Part shown: piece after piece, positions 52,902 to 63,057 of the stretch
How the letters are laid out: every line of letters begins with the position of its first letter
How positions within the stretch are numbered: the first letter of the stretch is position 1
Assembly (NCBI RefSeq): GCF_019168305.1
Contig: NZ_JAHTBI010000045.1
Span: forward strand, 1 to 64,000
Length of the DNA: 64,000 nucleotides
Reading direction: 5' to 3'
From: Pseudomonas aegrilactucae
GTDB taxonomy: Bacteria; Pseudomonadota; Gammaproteobacteria; Pseudomonadales; Pseudomonadaceae
Program-made: the position numbers and the translations under genes
The notes under the pieces: model-generated
What the model saw: the letters and a program-made list of their open reading frames with translations, nothing else
Told to the model about the DNA's origin: nothing
Databases searched by the model: none

Positions 52902-54485
52902 TCAGAGGCGGTTGAACAAGCCGAGCCCGGCCAGCTTGCTGAACGCCAGTTGCGAGGCTTGCAGCATGTTCTGCTGCAGGTTCAGGCGGATGAGCACCTC
53001 GGCCGAATCGGCGTTGCGAATCGAGCTCTGGGTGACGGTGTTGGCCGACTGCAACGCCTCGTTGGTTTCGGCCTGCACATCCAGCGCGGCGCCACGGCCA
53101 CCGATGGAGCTGATCGCCTCCGACACCTTGTCGGCGCCACTGGCCAGGTTGCCGATTGCCGAATCCAGCGACGCCAGAAAGTTGCGTCGGGCTGCAGGGT
53201 CGTTGTCCACAGGCGTTTTCAGTGCTGTACGCAACTGATGGATGGTATCGAGCACGTTCTGGTTCTGGTGGTTGTTGACCTGAACCGAATACTGGTCGCC
53301 ATCCTTGGGGGTACCGCTGAACGTGAAGTCGACGCCTGCTACACGGTTCGGGGACACGGTGGTGTCACCGCTGCCCACCGGGCGGCTGTCAGCGGTCATC
53401 GGCTGTGCGTAGACATCGAACGTGGTGTCGCTGGTGAACTTGACGATCGCGCCACCACCGGGGAAGGCCGCGTCATACTTGGCCTTGTCGGCGATAGACA
53501 GACCGCTGAGCTGACCGTCGGGCGACACGTTGCCCGGGCTGCGCGTGCCTGTGATCTCGTCCGGCTTTGAGCCGAGTGTGAACGTGTGCCCCCTGACGGC
53601 GTTGTCCGCAGCAGTCTGGTCGGTCACCTCATTGCCCTGCAGCCCCACCTCCATGCGAATGTCGACGCCACGGAAACTGACAATGGTGTTGGTGCCCTTC
53701 GGATCGAAGGTACCGCCATGGGTGGCTTCCAGGGTGCGGTCGACGTTGTTGGCGTCGGTGATCTTGAACTGCGTGCTGCTGGTGAACTCGATCGTGTACG
53801 GCTCGCCGCTGCGGAACGCGTCATTGTAGGTCGAGCTGGCAGACACCTGGCCGTTGGACAGGTTCACGCGCACATCGCCCGGCGCAGTCGGGGCGGTCAT
53901 CGAGGTCTGGCTGCGGCTGGTGTTGAGCGCTTGCTGGAACACGCTGTAGCCGCTTTCGTTGGTTGCCACGCTGAGCATGTCGCCAACCTGCAGGTCAGTG
54001 GTGCTCTGGTCGCCCTTGTACGAGTAGGTGCCGTCGGCATTGCGCTCGAAGGGCTGAGTGTCGCCACGCGAACCAGAGAAGATGTACTTGCCGTTTTCGT
54101 CACGGCTGTTCATCAGGCTGTACAACTGCTCTTCGAGCTGGGAAAGCTCCTGCTCGTTGGCCTTGCGGTCATTGTCGGTCATGCCCGCGTTACCCGAGCT
54201 GATCGCCAGTTCCTTTACCCGCGACAGCACGTTGGTAATGCTGTTGAGGGTGGCCTCGGAGGTGCCCAGGCTGGAGCGTGCGCTGGCGATGTTGCCGCTG
54301 AACTGGTTGATCATGTTGCTCTGCTGTTCCAGTTGCAGCAGGCGCGCGGCGCCGACCGGATCGTCTGCCGCGGTACGCACGCGCAGCATGTCGCTGGCCT
54401 GCTGCTGCGACTCCACGGCCTTGGCGAAGTTGCTCTGGTAGTTGGAAGTGCTGGTCTGGAAGAACTGGGCAGTAGAAATGCGCAC
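52902..54485 (-). CDS. flgL: FlgL, hook-filament junction protein 3
   Basis: 527 residues, starting with GTG at 54485 (GGAG nine bases upstream). Flagellin-like N-terminal (MRISTAQFFQTSTSNYQSNF) and C-terminal (about 440-527) helices, with a long variable centre (about 140-430). The enlarged centre makes it longer than the roughly 300-residue enteric FlgL but is usual for the P. putida group. It joins hook and filament with FlgK. It lies 13 bases after flgK. Confidence 0.96.
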   Translation of the reverse strand: MRISTAQFFQTSTSNYQSNFAKAVESQQQASDMLRVRTAADDPVGAARLLQLEQQSNMINQFSGNIASARSSLGTSEATLNSITNVLSRVKELAISSGNAGMTDNDRKANEQELSQLEEQLYSLMNSRDENGKYIFSGSRGDTQPFERNADGTYSYKGDQSTTDLQVGDMLSVATNESGYSVFQQALNTSRSQTSMTAPTAPGDVRVNLSNGQVSASSTYNDAFRSGEPYTIEFTSSTQFKITDANNVDRTLEATHGGTFDPKGTNTIVSFRGVDIRMEVGLQGNEVTDQTAADNAVRGHTFTLGSKPDEITGTRSPGNVSPDGQLSGLSIADKAKYDAAFPGGGAIVKFTSDTTFDVYAQPMTADSRPVGSGDTTVSPNRVAGVDFTFSGTPKDGDQYSVQVNNHQNQNVLDTIHQLRTALKTPVDNDPAARRNFLASLDSAIGNLASGADKVSEAISSIGGRGAALDVQAETNEALQSANTVTQSSIRNADSAEVLIRLNLQQNMLQASQLAFSKLAGLGLFNRL

Positions 54486-54498
54486 GGTCTACGTCTCC

Positions 54499-56538
54499 TT
54501 AAAGGCTGTTGATCAGCGTGCTGAAAATTTCCTGGGCGATCTTGATGATCTGCGAGGAGGCCGTGTAGTACTGCTGGAACTTGATCAGGTTGCCGGTCTC
54601 TTCGTCGAGGTCGACGCCCGACACCGAGGAACTGGCAGCCACCGCAGATTTCTGCAGGGCGCCGGTGGCCTCGGTATCGAGTTTGGCCTGGGCTGCCTTG
54701 CCACCGACGTTTTCGACCAGCTTGCCGTAGGCATCGGTCAGGCTGATGCCCTTGCCGTTGGCACCGACATCGACCGTGGCCTTGGTTTGCAGGTCGATCA
54801 CGGCCTGGCCGTTGCGGTTGTCGGCAGAGCCGGCACCGGTCATGGCCACGGTGTAGTTGTCGCCGGATTTGGGCGCGCCGGCCACGCTCATCTCGAAGTT
54901 GACGGACTTTTGCGGCGACCCCACCGGGTTACCGTTGGCATCGACCATCGGCACGCTGATCTGCAGCTTGTTTTCCTGCCCGGGGATGATCGTGCCACTG
55001 CCGATTTCATCGCCCTGGGCATTGTGGACCTTGTAGGTCTGGGGGCTGGTGCTGTCGTCGCCAAACACCAGCTTGACCGGCGTGGAATGCTTGAGGCCAT
55101 TCTCCAACTCGACGCGCTGGACAGCGTCGTAGATGTCGATCTGCGAGGTCAGGTTCGGCTGGGTGATGATCCCGGTCCCCTGGTTGCCCGAACCACTGGT
55201 GGCGGTCAGCGGGGCCGCCAATGCGATGCGCTTGGGGTCTGTGAGCACGGTGTCGAGGCTGGCAGCCGCGCCACGGGTCGGGGTGATCTTGAACGAGTCA
55301 CCTGCGCTCGGCAGGCCGCCGTTCATATCCAGGCTGAAGCCGTCGATCACCGGTGGTGGTGTGTCGTCCAGCTTGTAGGAACCCATCGAGGTGCCTTCGG
55401 GCAGCTTGGTGACGGTGTAGTTGTTGTTGTCGCTGAAGGTCACCTGGTAATCGCTGGTGGTCAGCTTGCCAGTGTCCTTGATGTTGACGTTGAGGTTGCC
55501 GGTGGCGACGTTGTTGCCCGCCTTGGCAATGCTGCGCTGGGCCATCATGGTGGCGCTGTTGATATCGTTGAACAGGGTGGCACCGAAGTTGCCGTTCTTG
55601 TCGATACCTTGGGCCAACTGGCTGTTGATGCGGTCGGCGACCACCAGTGCGACACGGCCAAGCTCGTTGAGCGCCGGTTCGAGCACTTCATTGCGGTAGG
55701 TGATCAGGCCACCGATTTCACCACCGCTGACGCTCTTGGTGATATCGATCTTGGTGGTACCGCGATTGAGCACCAGGTTCGAACGGGTCGGGTCGGTCGG
55801 GCTGACCACGGTTTCGAGGGTGTTGGTAGTCTTGCCCAGCACCAGTGACTGGCCGTTCTTGAGGTAGACGTCAAGGTTGCCCTCGCGCTCGACCACGTCC
55901 ACGCCTACCAGGTTGCTGAGCTGGCGTACCGCTTCGTTACGCTTGTCGAGCAGGTCGTTGGGGCTGCCCTGCACGGCACCCACGCGGGAAATCTGGTCGT
56001 TGTAGCTGGCAATGGTCGCCGACAGGTTGTTGACCTGGGTGGCCATCGACGACAGGTTGCCGTTGATGTTGGTGTTCTGCTGGTTCAGTTGCGCGGCGAT
56101 GGTGTTGAAACGCTTGCTCAGCGCCTGGGCGCTGGTCAGCAGCAACTGGCGCGAGGCATCTTCGGTCGGCTTGGCACCGGCACTTTGCAGCGCGGTGAAG
56201 AAGCCCTGCAGGGCGCCGGTGATGCCGGTGTCCTTGTCCGACAGCAGCTTGTCGGTGGGGGTGATCTGGTCGAGGTAGGCGTTGGCCTCGCTGCTCAGCG
56301 AGTTGGTGGTGCGCAGCTGGTTTTCCAGGAAGTTGTTGTACACACGGCGTACGTCGGCCAGCGTGGTGCCGGTACCGATGAACACGTGGCCTTCACGGAT
56401 CGAAGACTTTGAGACTTGAATATTCTGCTGGCGCGAGTAACCAGCGGTATCGACGTTAGCGATGTTGTTACCGGTGGTGTGCATGCCGGATTGGGCAGCA
56501 CTGGCACCGGATAAGCCGATATTGATCAAACTCGCCAT
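54499..56538 (-). CDS. flgK: FlgK, hook-filament junction protein 1
   Basis: 679 residues. N-terminal rod/hook motif (MASLINIGLSGASAAQSGMHTTGNNIANVDTAGYSRQ region at 1-37) and C-terminal helices (about 630-679: LDEETGNLIKFQQYYTASSQIIK). Large variable centre. It is the first junction protein between hook and filament. It lies ten bases after flgJ. Confidence 0.97.
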   Translation of the reverse strand: MASLINIGLSGASAAQSGMHTTGNNIANVDTAGYSRQQNIQVSKSSIREGHVFIGTGTTLADVRRVYNNFLENQLRTTNSLSSEANAYLDQITPTDKLLSDKDTGITGALQGFFTALQSAGAKPTEDASRQLLLTSAQALSKRFNTIAAQLNQQNTNINGNLSSMATQVNNLSATIASYNDQISRVGAVQGSPNDLLDKRNEAVRQLSNLVGVDVVEREGNLDVYLKNGQSLVLGKTTNTLETVVSPTDPTRSNLVLNRGTTKIDITKSVSGGEIGGLITYRNEVLEPALNELGRVALVVADRINSQLAQGIDKNGNFGATLFNDINSATMMAQRSIAKAGNNVATGNLNVNIKDTGKLTTSDYQVTFSDNNNYTVTKLPEGTSMGSYKLDDTPPPVIDGFSLDMNGGLPSAGDSFKITPTRGAAASLDTVLTDPKRIALAAPLTATSGSGNQGTGIITQPNLTSQIDIYDAVQRVELENGLKHSTPVKLVFGDDSTSPQTYKVHNAQGDEIGSGTIIPGQENKLQISVPMVDANGNPVGSPQKSVNFEMSVAGAPKSGDNYTVAMTGAGSADNRNGQAVIDLQTKATVDVGANGKGISLTDAYGKLVENVGGKAAQAKLDTEATGALQKSAVAASSSVSGVDLDEETGNLIKFQQYYTASSQIIKIAQEIFSTLINSL

Positions 56539-56548
56539 AATTCAAACC

Positions 56549-57754
56549 TTATAGTTTCGTTGTAGTAGCGACAGCTGCGTAGCTCTCGTACGACTTCATC
56601 TGTTTTGCGATCTGCGAGATCTTGCTGGCGTAGTCGGGGTCGGTTGCATACCCGGCTTTCTGCAGTTCTCGCACAAACTGTTCAGGCTTATCGGCCGCAT
56701 TCACCGCATCTTTATAGCGAGCGTTGTTTTGCAACAGGCTCACCAGATCGTGGAAGCTGTCCTGGTACGAATCGTAGGAACGGAACGCCGCGGTCTCCTT
56801 GACGAACTGACCGTCGCGGAACTCGCTGGTGATCGCACGCGCCTGGTCACCCTGCCAGTTGCCGGTGGCCTTGATGCCGAACAGGTTGTGGCTGCTGCTG
56901 CCATCGGCCTGGCGCATGACCGACTTGCCCCAGCCGGTTTCAAGTGCGGCCTGGGCCACCAGGTAACGCGGGTCGATACCAATGCGCTTGGCGGCCTGTT
57001 CGGCCATCGGCAGCATGGTGGCAACAAACTCGTCGCTGGAATCGAAAGCGCGCTTGGCCGGTGCCAGTGGCGGCTGCGCCACGGCGCGACCATAGATACG
57101 CATCGCGCCTGGCGCGGCGAAGGTCTGCGCCGGCGCCCAGTCGCCCTTGACCAGCGCATCCGTCGCTGCGGTGGTACGCTGCGGCAATACCGCGGTACTG
57201 GTAGTGGCTGCGTTGCCCCCGGCAGCCGGCACGATGCCCGCCAGCAGGCGGTCGGTCAGCTTGCCTGGCAAGGCAAGGCGCCGCGAGTTGAGCGCGGCCA
57301 TGTCATTGCGCTGGGTAGCAGCAGTGGCATCACGGGCCGGGTCGGCGACCTTGGCCGCCCACAGGCTGCGCTGCTGGATGTCGACCCTCGGGAACGGGCT
57401 GTTGGCGCTCGCCGTGCTGTTGGCGGCCTTCTGCTTGGACAGCTGGCGCATCAACACATCCTGCAGGCCGATGCCGCCGCCCTCGCGGGACATGCTCACC
57501 GCCAGCTGCTGGTCGTACATCTGCTGGTACTGCTTGGTGGTTTCGGTATTGAGCGGGTTGTCCTTGGCCAGCACATCGCTGGCCGAGCGCATCGACTTGA
57601 GCATCTCGTTGAGGAACAGCGACTCGAACTCCTGCGCCACCTTGCGCAGGTTGGCGTCGCTGTCGCGATCGCCGACCTTGAGCGAGTTGAGGCGATTGAG
57701 GTCGGTGTAGGCACCGCTGTCCGCGGCGTTGAAGCCGCTTTTAGGCATATCCAT
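56549..57754 (-). CDS. flgJ: FlgJ, rod cap and peptidoglycan hydrolase
   Basis: 401 residues from the ATG at 57754, which has AGGGGG five bases before it. N-terminal rod-cap domain (about 35-105, VAQEFESLFLNEMLKSMRSA) and a C-terminal glucosaminidase domain (about 235-390) with the catalytic glutamate region AQAALETGWGKSVM, the HNLFGIKATGNW segment and the FRSYDSYQDSFHDLVSLL end. It opens the murein for the rod and helps rod assembly. A Thr/Ala-rich linker joins the domains. Confidence 0.97.
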   Translation of the reverse strand: MDMPKSGFNAADSGAYTDLNRLNSLKVGDRDSDANLRKVAQEFESLFLNEMLKSMRSASDVLAKDNPLNTETTKQYQQMYDQQLAVSMSREGGGIGLQDVLMRQLSKQKAANSTASANSPFPRVDIQQRSLWAAKVADPARDATAATQRNDMAALNSRRLALPGKLTDRLLAGIVPAAGGNAATTSTAVLPQRTTAATDALVKGDWAPAQTFAAPGAMRIYGRAVAQPPLAPAKRAFDSSDEFVATMLPMAEQAAKRIGIDPRYLVAQAALETGWGKSVMRQADGSSSHNLFGIKATGNWQGDQARAITSEFRDGQFVKETAAFRSYDSYQDSFHDLVSLLQNNARYKDAVNAADKPEQFVRELQKAGYATDPDYASKISQIAKQMKSYESYAAVATTTKL

Positions 57755-57764
57755 GGCCGCCCCC

Positions 57765-58874
57765 TCAGATCACGATCAGGTCGGCTTGCAGCGCGCCGGC
57801 CTGTTTCAGGGCTTCGAGAATCGCCATCAGGTCACCGGGGGCCGCGCCCACCTGATTGACCGCACGCACGATCTCGTCGAGCGTGGTGCCGGGGCCGAAC
57901 TTGAACATCGGCTTGGCTTCCTGCTCGGCGTTGACCCGCGAACGCGGCACCACCGCCGTCTCGCCATTGGAGAACGGGCCGGGCTGGCTGACGATCGGGT
58001 CTTCGGTGATGGTCACGGTCAGGCTGCCGTGGGTCACCGCTGCGGGCGATACCTTGACGTTCTGGCCGATCACGATGGTGCCGGTACGCGAGTTGATGAT
58101 GACCTTGGCCACCGCCTGCCCCGGATCGATCTCGAGGTTCTCGAGAATCGACAGGTAGTCGACGCGCTGGCTTGGGTCCAGCGGCGCGGTGACCCGCACC
58201 GAGCCACCGTCCAGCGCCTGGGCGACACCCGGGCCGAGCAGTTCGTTGACCTTGTCGACCACGCGCTTGGCGGTGGTGAAGTCCGGGCGGTTGAGGTTGA
58301 GGGTCAGGCTGTTGCCCTGATTGAAACCGCTGGGCACGGCACGCTCTACCGAGGCGCCGCCAGGAATGCGGCCGGCCGACGGAACGTTGACGGTGATCTT
58401 GGAGCCGTCACGGCCCTCGGCATCGAAGCCGCCGACCACCAGGTTGCCCTGGGCGATGGCGTAGACGTTGCCGTCGATACCCTTGAGCGGGGTCATCAGC
58501 AGGCTGCCGCCGCGCAGGCTCTTGGAGTTGCCGATCGACGACACGGTGATGTCCACCACCTGGCCGGGCTTGGCGAAGGCTGGCAGGTCGGCATGCACCG
58601 ACACCGCCGCGACGTTCTTGAGCTGCACGTTGCCCGAACCCGCCGGCACCTTGATGCCGAACTGCGAGAGCATGTTGTTGAAGGTCTGCAGGGTGAACGG
58701 GGTCTGAGTGGTCTGGTCACCCGTGCCGTTGAGGCCCACGACCAGGCCATAGCCGATCAACTGGTTGGTACGCACGCCGGAAATGCTGGCGATGTCCTTC
58801 AGGCGCTCGGCATGCACGCCAAACGCAGTGGACAACAGCACAGTCGCGGCAATCAGCTGCTTGATGTTGAACAT
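57765..58874 (-). CDS. flgI: FlgI, P-ring protein
   Basis: 369 residues from the ATG at 58874, the usual length for Pseudomonas FlgI; an ATG two codons upstream at 58880 has a slightly better ribosome binding site. Signal peptide [22 protein letters not shown], then the conserved P-ring body ([42 protein letters not shown] end). It assembles in the peptidoglycan layer around the rod. Confidence 0.97.
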   Translation of the reverse strand: MFNIKQLIAATVLLSTAFGVHAERLKDIASISGVRTNQLIGYGLVVGLNGTGDQTTQTPFTLQTFNNMLSQFGIKVPAGSGNVQLKNVAAVSVHADLPAFAKPGQVVDITVSSIGNSKSLRGGSLLMTPLKGIDGNVYAIAQGNLVVGGFDAEGRDGSKITVNVPSAGRIPGGASVERAVPSGFNQGNSLTLNLNRPDFTTAKRVVDKVNELLGPGVAQALDGGSVRVTAPLDPSQRVDYLSILENLEIDPGQAVAKVIINSRTGTIVIGQNVKVSPAAVTHGSLTVTITEDPIVSQPGPFSNGETAVVPRSRVNAEQEAKPMFKFGPGTTLDEIVRAVNQVGAAPGDLMAILEALKQAGALQADLIVI

Positions 58875-58886
58875 GGTCATCCGAAC

Positions 58887-59582
58887 CTAGAAAGGCCAAA
58901 GCGGGCTGATGAAGAAACGGTCCAGCCAACCGGGCTGGCTGGCATCGGCAAACGAGCCGGTACCCGAATAGGTGATACGTGCATCGGCGATACGCGTCGA
59001 CGGCACAGTGTTGTCGGTGGCGATGTCATCGGCGCGCACCATGCCGGCAATGCGCACCAGTTCGTCACCGGTGTTGAGCGTCATCCACTTCTCGCCACGC
59101 ACGGCGATGATGCCGTTGGGCAGCACATCGGCCACGGTGACGGTAATCGAACCGGTCAGGGTGTTGCCCTGGGCCGCCTTGCTGTCACCCTTGGTGGTGC
59201 GATCGCCCTCGTAGCCTGCGCTGAGGCTCAGGTCGTTGCTGCCGATCGGGTTGTTGGTGGTCATGCCCGAACCGAACAGCGACGTCAGGCCGATGTCGGC
59301 CTTGCTGTTCTTGGCGATCTGCGAGTTGGCGTTCTTGCTCGCCTGGGTACGCTCGTTCAGGGTGATGGTGATGATGTCACCGACCCGGAACGCCTTGCGG
59401 TCGCCGTACAGGTTCTGCTCGAAACCGGCCTGGTAGATCGAACCATTGTTGGCCGCCGCAGGCAGGGGCGTACGCGGCAATACTGGCGCGTAATACGGGT
59501 CGTTGGGCTTGGGCGTCGGTGCGACGCAACCGGCCAGCAACACCACCCCACCCAGGGCAAATACGGACAACAAACGGCTCAT
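58887..59582 (-). CDS. flgH: FlgH, L-ring lipoprotein
   Basis: 231 residues from the ATG at 59582 ([19 protein letters not shown]). Lipobox LAGC at about 16-19 for acylation, then the L-ring domain ([48 protein letters not shown]-like VRADDI). It forms the outer membrane ring. It lies 12 bases before flgI. A frame extension to 59615 has no ribosome binding site. Confidence 0.97.
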   Translation of the reverse strand: MSRLLSVFALGGVVLLAGCVAPTPKPNDPYYAPVLPRTPLPAAANNGSIYQAGFEQNLYGDRKAFRVGDIITITLNERTQASKNANSQIAKNSKADIGLTSLFGSGMTTNNPIGSNDLSLSAGYEGDRTTKGDSKAAQGNTLTGSITVTVADVLPNGIIAVRGEKWMTLNTGDELVRIAGMVRADDIATDNTVPSTRIADARITYSGTGSFADASQPGWLDRFFISPLWPF

Positions 59583-59635
59583 GACTCTGACCTCACGGTG
59601 TAACAGGCGCTGCACGAGCGCCCCTGGGACTTCAC

Positions 59636-60421
59636 TTACAGGTTCTGGGTAACGAACGAGAGCATCTGGTCGGCGGTGGAAATCACCTTGGAGTTCATCT
59701 CGTAGGCACGCTGGGTGGTGATCATGTTGACCAGCTCTTCCACGGTGCTGACGTTGGAGTTTTCCAGGGTCTGCTGCAGGGTGGTACCAAAGCCGTTCAG
59801 GCCCGGGGTACCGATCTGTGGCGCGCCGCTGGCGGCGGTTTCCAGGAACAGGTTGCCACCCATGGCCTGCAGGCCGGCCGGGTTGATGAAGTCGGCGGTC
59901 TGGATGTTGCCGATGACCTGGGCCGCCGGGTTGCCGGCGGTGGTGATCGACACGGTGCCGTCCTGGCCTACGGTAAAGGTCTGCGCATCCAGCGGCACGA
60001 CCACGGCAGGCTCCAGGGCAAAGCCACTGGCGGTGACCACCTGGCCATCGGAGTTCAGGTGGAAGGTACCGTCGCGGCTATAGGAAACGGTGCCATCGGG
60101 CTGCAGCACCTGGAAGAAACCGCGGCCATTGATGGCCATGTCCAGCGGGTTCTCGGTGGTTTGCAGGCTACCGGTGCTGAAGTTTTTCTGGGTGCCGACG
60201 ATGCGCACACCCGTACCCACTTGCAGGCCTGACGGCAATTCGCTGTCCTGGGTCGACTGGGCACCTGGCTGGCGCTTGATCTGGTAGAGCAGGTCCTGAA
60301 ACTCGGCACGGTCGCGTTTGAAACCGGTGGTCGAGACGTTGGCCAGGTTGTTGGAAATGGTGCTCAGGTTGGTGTCCTGGGCGGACAAGCCGGTTTTACT
60401 GACCCAAAGAGCCGGAAGCAT
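59636..60421 (-). CDS. flgG: FlgG, distal rod protein
   Basis: 261 residues. Begins with [20 protein letters not shown] and has the rod/hook family motifs [21 protein letters not shown] near the N-terminus and [23 protein letters not shown] at the C-terminus. It forms the distal rod through the rings. It lies 45 bases after flgF. Confidence 0.97.
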   Translation of the reverse strand: MLPALWVSKTGLSAQDTNLSTISNNLANVSTTGFKRDRAEFQDLLYQIKRQPGAQSTQDSELPSGLQVGTGVRIVGTQKNFSTGSLQTTENPLDMAINGRGFFQVLQPDGTVSYSRDGTFHLNSDGQVVTASGFALEPAVVVPLDAQTFTVGQDGTVSITTAGNPAAQVIGNIQTADFINPAGLQAMGGNLFLETAASGAPQIGTPGLNGFGTTLQQTLENSNVSTVEELVNMITTQRAYEMNSKVISTADQMLSFVTQNL

Positions 60422-60466
60422 GCTGTTCTCCTCGTGCGCCTGTTTTACGGCGCTACGCCTGTGTAA

Positions 60467-61207
60467 TTAGGTGATTTGCAAAACCCGAGCCATGGCTTCG
60501 TCGCCTTCCTTGGCCGTGGTCATCATCTTGACGTGCAGTTCGAATTGACGGGACAGCGCCAGCACCGAGGTCATTTCCTCGACGGCGTTGACGTTGCTGG
60601 CTTCCAGAAAGCCCGACACGACCTGCACGTTGGCGTCGACGTCTGCCGGCTGGCCGCTCTTGGTGTGGATCATGCCGTCCAGGCCCTTGGTCATGGTCTT
60701 GACGTCGGGGTTGACCAGCTTGATGCGGTCGACTTCAGCCATCACCCGCGGGCCTTCGCCCATGGCGCGGATACTGATGGTGCCGTCCTGGCCGATCTCG
60801 ACCTTCTGCTCGGGCGGCACGGCAATCGGGCCGCCGTTACCCATCACCGGCATGCCGTTGCCGGCACGCAGCACGCCGAGGGCGTCGATATTGAGGCTGG
60901 CGGTGCGCACATAGGCTTCGCTGCCGTCGGGCGCCTGCACGGCAATGAAGCCGTCGCCGCCGATGGCGATGTCCATGTCACGACCGGTTTCCTGCAGGGC
61001 ACCGGGGCGAAAATCGGTGGCAGGGCGTTCGGTCATGGCATAGGCCCGCGCCGGAAAGCTGTCACCAAACACCGGCATCGACCGCGCCTGCTCTAGGTCG
61101 CGCTGGAAGCCGCTGGTGGAAATGTTCGCCAGGTTGTTGGCATGGGCCCGTTGCGCCAGTGCATTCTGACTGGCGCCGGTCATGGCCACGTAAAGCATCT
61201 TGTCCAC
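60467..61207 (-). CDS. flgF: FlgF, proximal rod protein
   Basis: 246 residues, starting with GTG at 61207, with GGAGG seven bases before it. Rod protein family: MTGASQNALAQRAHANNLANIS near the N-terminus and SNVNAVEEMTSVLALSRQFELHV at the C-terminus. It heads the flgFGHIJKL unit and has a sigma-54-type site upstream. Confidence 0.96.
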   Translation of the reverse strand: MDKMLYVAMTGASQNALAQRAHANNLANISTSGFQRDLEQARSMPVFGDSFPARAYAMTERPATDFRPGALQETGRDMDIAIGGDGFIAVQAPDGSEAYVRTASLNIDALGVLRAGNGMPVMGNGGPIAVPPEQKVEIGQDGTISIRAMGEGPRVMAEVDRIKLVNPDVKTMTKGLDGMIHTKSGQPADVDANVQVVSGFLEASNVNAVEEMTSVLALSRQFELHVKMMTTAKEGDEAMARVLQIT

Positions 61208-61268
61208 TGATCATCCTCCACTGCGCTGGCGAACACTTGCCGTTCACCGCTGCTCTTGGGCTCACTAA

Positions 61269-61284
61269 AGCAAGTTTCAAACCA
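61269..61284 (-). promoter_or_regulatory. Sigma-54 promoter for flgF
   Basis: TGGTTTGAAACTTGCT on the minus strand: TGG and TTGCT with exact spacing, but TTT in place of CAC after the GG. It sits between a strong hairpin and the flgF start, 62 bases from the start codon, so it should restart transcription for flgFGHIJKL. Confidence 0.65.
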
Positions 61285-61301
61285 ACTTCCAGACACACCG
61301 G

Positions 61302-61327
61302 GAAAGCCCCGTAAATGCGGGGCTTTC
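61302..61327 (-). terminator. Strong hairpin after the small secreted-protein gene
   Basis: GAAAGCCCCG, loop CATTTA, CGGGGCTTTC: a 10-bp perfect stem, followed by only CCC, so the T-run is the CTTTC within the stem. It is symmetrical enough to work in either direction. It lies 74 bases after the small gene's stop and just before the flgF promoter. Confidence 0.65.
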
Positions 61328-61400
61328 AGCGCGGGCAATTGATTGCACCGAGGGAGGCACCGTCGAAAATACGGCGCCGGCTTGCCGCTATCGGCAATGC

Positions 61401-61592
61401 TCAACGGTCGCGGCAACCGGCATTGTTGAAAGGCCCGGCAAAACGCTTCCAGCCCTCTCCCGGCGAAAGCTGCGAACAGACCAGGCGACCATCGGCCTGG
61501 CTTTCCCAGCGATACCAGGCGGCCATGTCGGCGCTGGCATTGACCGCCAGCAGCATCAGGATCACCCCGGTAAACTTGAGTGCGCGCTTCAT
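61401..61592 (-). CDS. Small predicted secreted protein between flgE and flgF
   Basis: 63 residues from the ATG at 61592, with AAGGA six bases upstream; a second ATG two codons earlier has poorer spacing. A clear signal peptide (MKRALKFTGVILMLLAVNASA) is followed by about 42 mature residues with DMAAWYRWESQADGRLVCSQ and two cysteines (positions about 39 and 60) that could form a disulfide. No family recognised. The codon use and the ribosome binding site look real. Its place after flgE and before a hairpin suggests cotranscription with flgBCDE. A role in the periplasm or outside the cell, perhaps linked to the rod or rings, is only a guess. Confidence 0.7.
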   Translation of the reverse strand: MKRALKFTGVILMLLAVNASADMAAWYRWESQADGRLVCSQLSPGEGWKRFAGPFNNAGCRDR

Positions 61593-61615
61593 GTCCATTC
61601 CTTCCGAAACAACGA

Positions 61616-61635
61616 ACCCCTTCCGAGAAAGGGGT
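61616..61635 (-). repeat. Inverted repeat between flgE and the small gene
   Basis: ACCCCTT, 6-base loop, AAGGGGT: a 7-bp perfect stem about 30 bases after the flgE stop and close to the ribosome binding site of the small gene. No T-run. Confidence 0.5.
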
Positions 61636-61664
61636 CCGTCCATACTCACGCCATCAGGCAATCA

Positions 61665-63026
61665 TCAGGTCATCTGGATGATGGTCTGCATGATGGTGCT
61701 TTCGGTGGAGATGGTCTTGGAGTTCGCCTGGAAGTTGCTCTGCGCCTTGATCAGCTCGACCAGCTCCATGGTCAGGTTGACGTTGGAGGCTTCCAGCGCA
61801 TTGGACTCGATCGAACCCAGGGTGCCAGTCTTCGGCGTGTCGATGCCCGGGATGCCCGACGCGAAGGTCTCTTTCCAGCGGGTACCGCCCAACTGCTCCA
61901 GGCCCTGCTCGTTGGCGAAGCTGGCAATCGCAACCTGGCCGATGGCACGCGATTGCTGGTTGCTGAAGCTGGCGAACATCACGCCGGTGGAGTCGATGCT
62001 CAGGCTGGACAGGATGCCGGTGGCATAGCCGTCCTGCGACTGGGAATCACGGGCAGTATCGGCGTTGTAGGAACTGGTGCTGGTCATGTTCAGGCGAATG
62101 CCTGCGGCATTGCCTGCCGAGCCGTTGGAGGCCCAGGTATCGGTAGCCTTGTCGTAAGAGGCTGGCACCCAGCCCGTCATGGTGAAGTTGTTGTTGAGCA
62201 CCGTCCAGGACTTAGGCGCAGTAATGCCGGTAGGATCGGCAGCCATAGCCTTGACGCTACCGTCCTGATTGAAGCTGATCGTACCCGTCAGCGGCGTGGT
62301 GCTCGCTGGGTTGAAGGGGTTGCGACCATCAACCAACGTGTACATTGTCCACTCGTTGTCCGCAGTCTTGCGATAGAACTGCTCCATCGTGTGCTCGTTG
62401 CCCTGACTGTCGTAGACCTTGGTCGGGAACGACTTGGTATAGGTAGTTTCGTCAGCCGGGTCGAACACCTTGTTGGGAATCTGCGTACCCGCATTGGCCG
62501 GATCTTCAATGGTCAACGGAATTTTTTCCGCCGAAGAGTTCAGGTTGATACCCTGATCAATCAACGTAGTCGATTTCGGCGCCAGCGCCGACGTATCAAT
62601 CTTCAGGTCGGTCAAAAGACCCTTGATGATCTTGCCGTCGCCATCAGCCGCATAACCTTGCAGACGGATACCGTCCGAGGTCACCACGAAGTTGTCCTTG
62701 TTGGTCTGGAACGCGCCGGAACGGGTGTAGCTCAGCGAGCCATTGTCGCTCAGCACGAAGAAGCCCTGACCCTGGATACCCATGTCCAGCACGTTGCCGG
62801 TGTTGTTGATGTCGCCCTGGCCAAACTGCTGCGAAACAGCCGCCAGACGCACGCCGTTACCGACGGTCTTGCTGCCCACGCCCAGCTTGCTGGCCGAGTA
62901 CACGTCGGCGAATTCGGCGCGCGACGATTTGAAGCCGGTGGTCGAGACGTTGGCGATGTTGTTGCCGGTAACAGCCAGTTGTTTGTTGGCTGCATAGAGA
63001 CCGCTAAGGCCGATATTGAAAGACAT
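61665..63026 (-). CDS. flgE: FlgE, hook protein
   Basis: 453 residues. N-terminal MSFNIGLSGLYAANKQLAVT with [20 protein letters not shown], and C-terminal ALEASNVNLTMELVELIKAQ are the hook-protein landmarks. The outer domains (about 90-370) are Thr/Asn/Asp-rich. Builds the universal joint. It lies 31 bases after flgD. Confidence 0.97.
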   Translation of the reverse strand: MSFNIGLSGLYAANKQLAVTGNNIANVSTTGFKSSRAEFADVYSASKLGVGSKTVGNGVRLAAVSQQFGQGDINNTGNVLDMGIQGQGFFVLSDNGSLSYTRSGAFQTNKDNFVVTSDGIRLQGYAADGDGKIIKGLLTDLKIDTSALAPKSTTLIDQGINLNSSAEKIPLTIEDPANAGTQIPNKVFDPADETTYTKSFPTKVYDSQGNEHTMEQFYRKTADNEWTMYTLVDGRNPFNPASTTPLTGTISFNQDGSVKAMAADPTGITAPKSWTVLNNNFTMTGWVPASYDKATDTWASNGSAGNAAGIRLNMTSTSSYNADTARDSQSQDGYATGILSSLSIDSTGVMFASFSNQQSRAIGQVAIASFANEQGLEQLGGTRWKETFASGIPGIDTPKTGTLGSIESNALEASNVNLTMELVELIKAQSNFQANSKTISTESTIMQTIIQMT

Positions 63027-63057
63027 CTTTCCACTCCTTGTGCCGCGTTAGCCGGCT

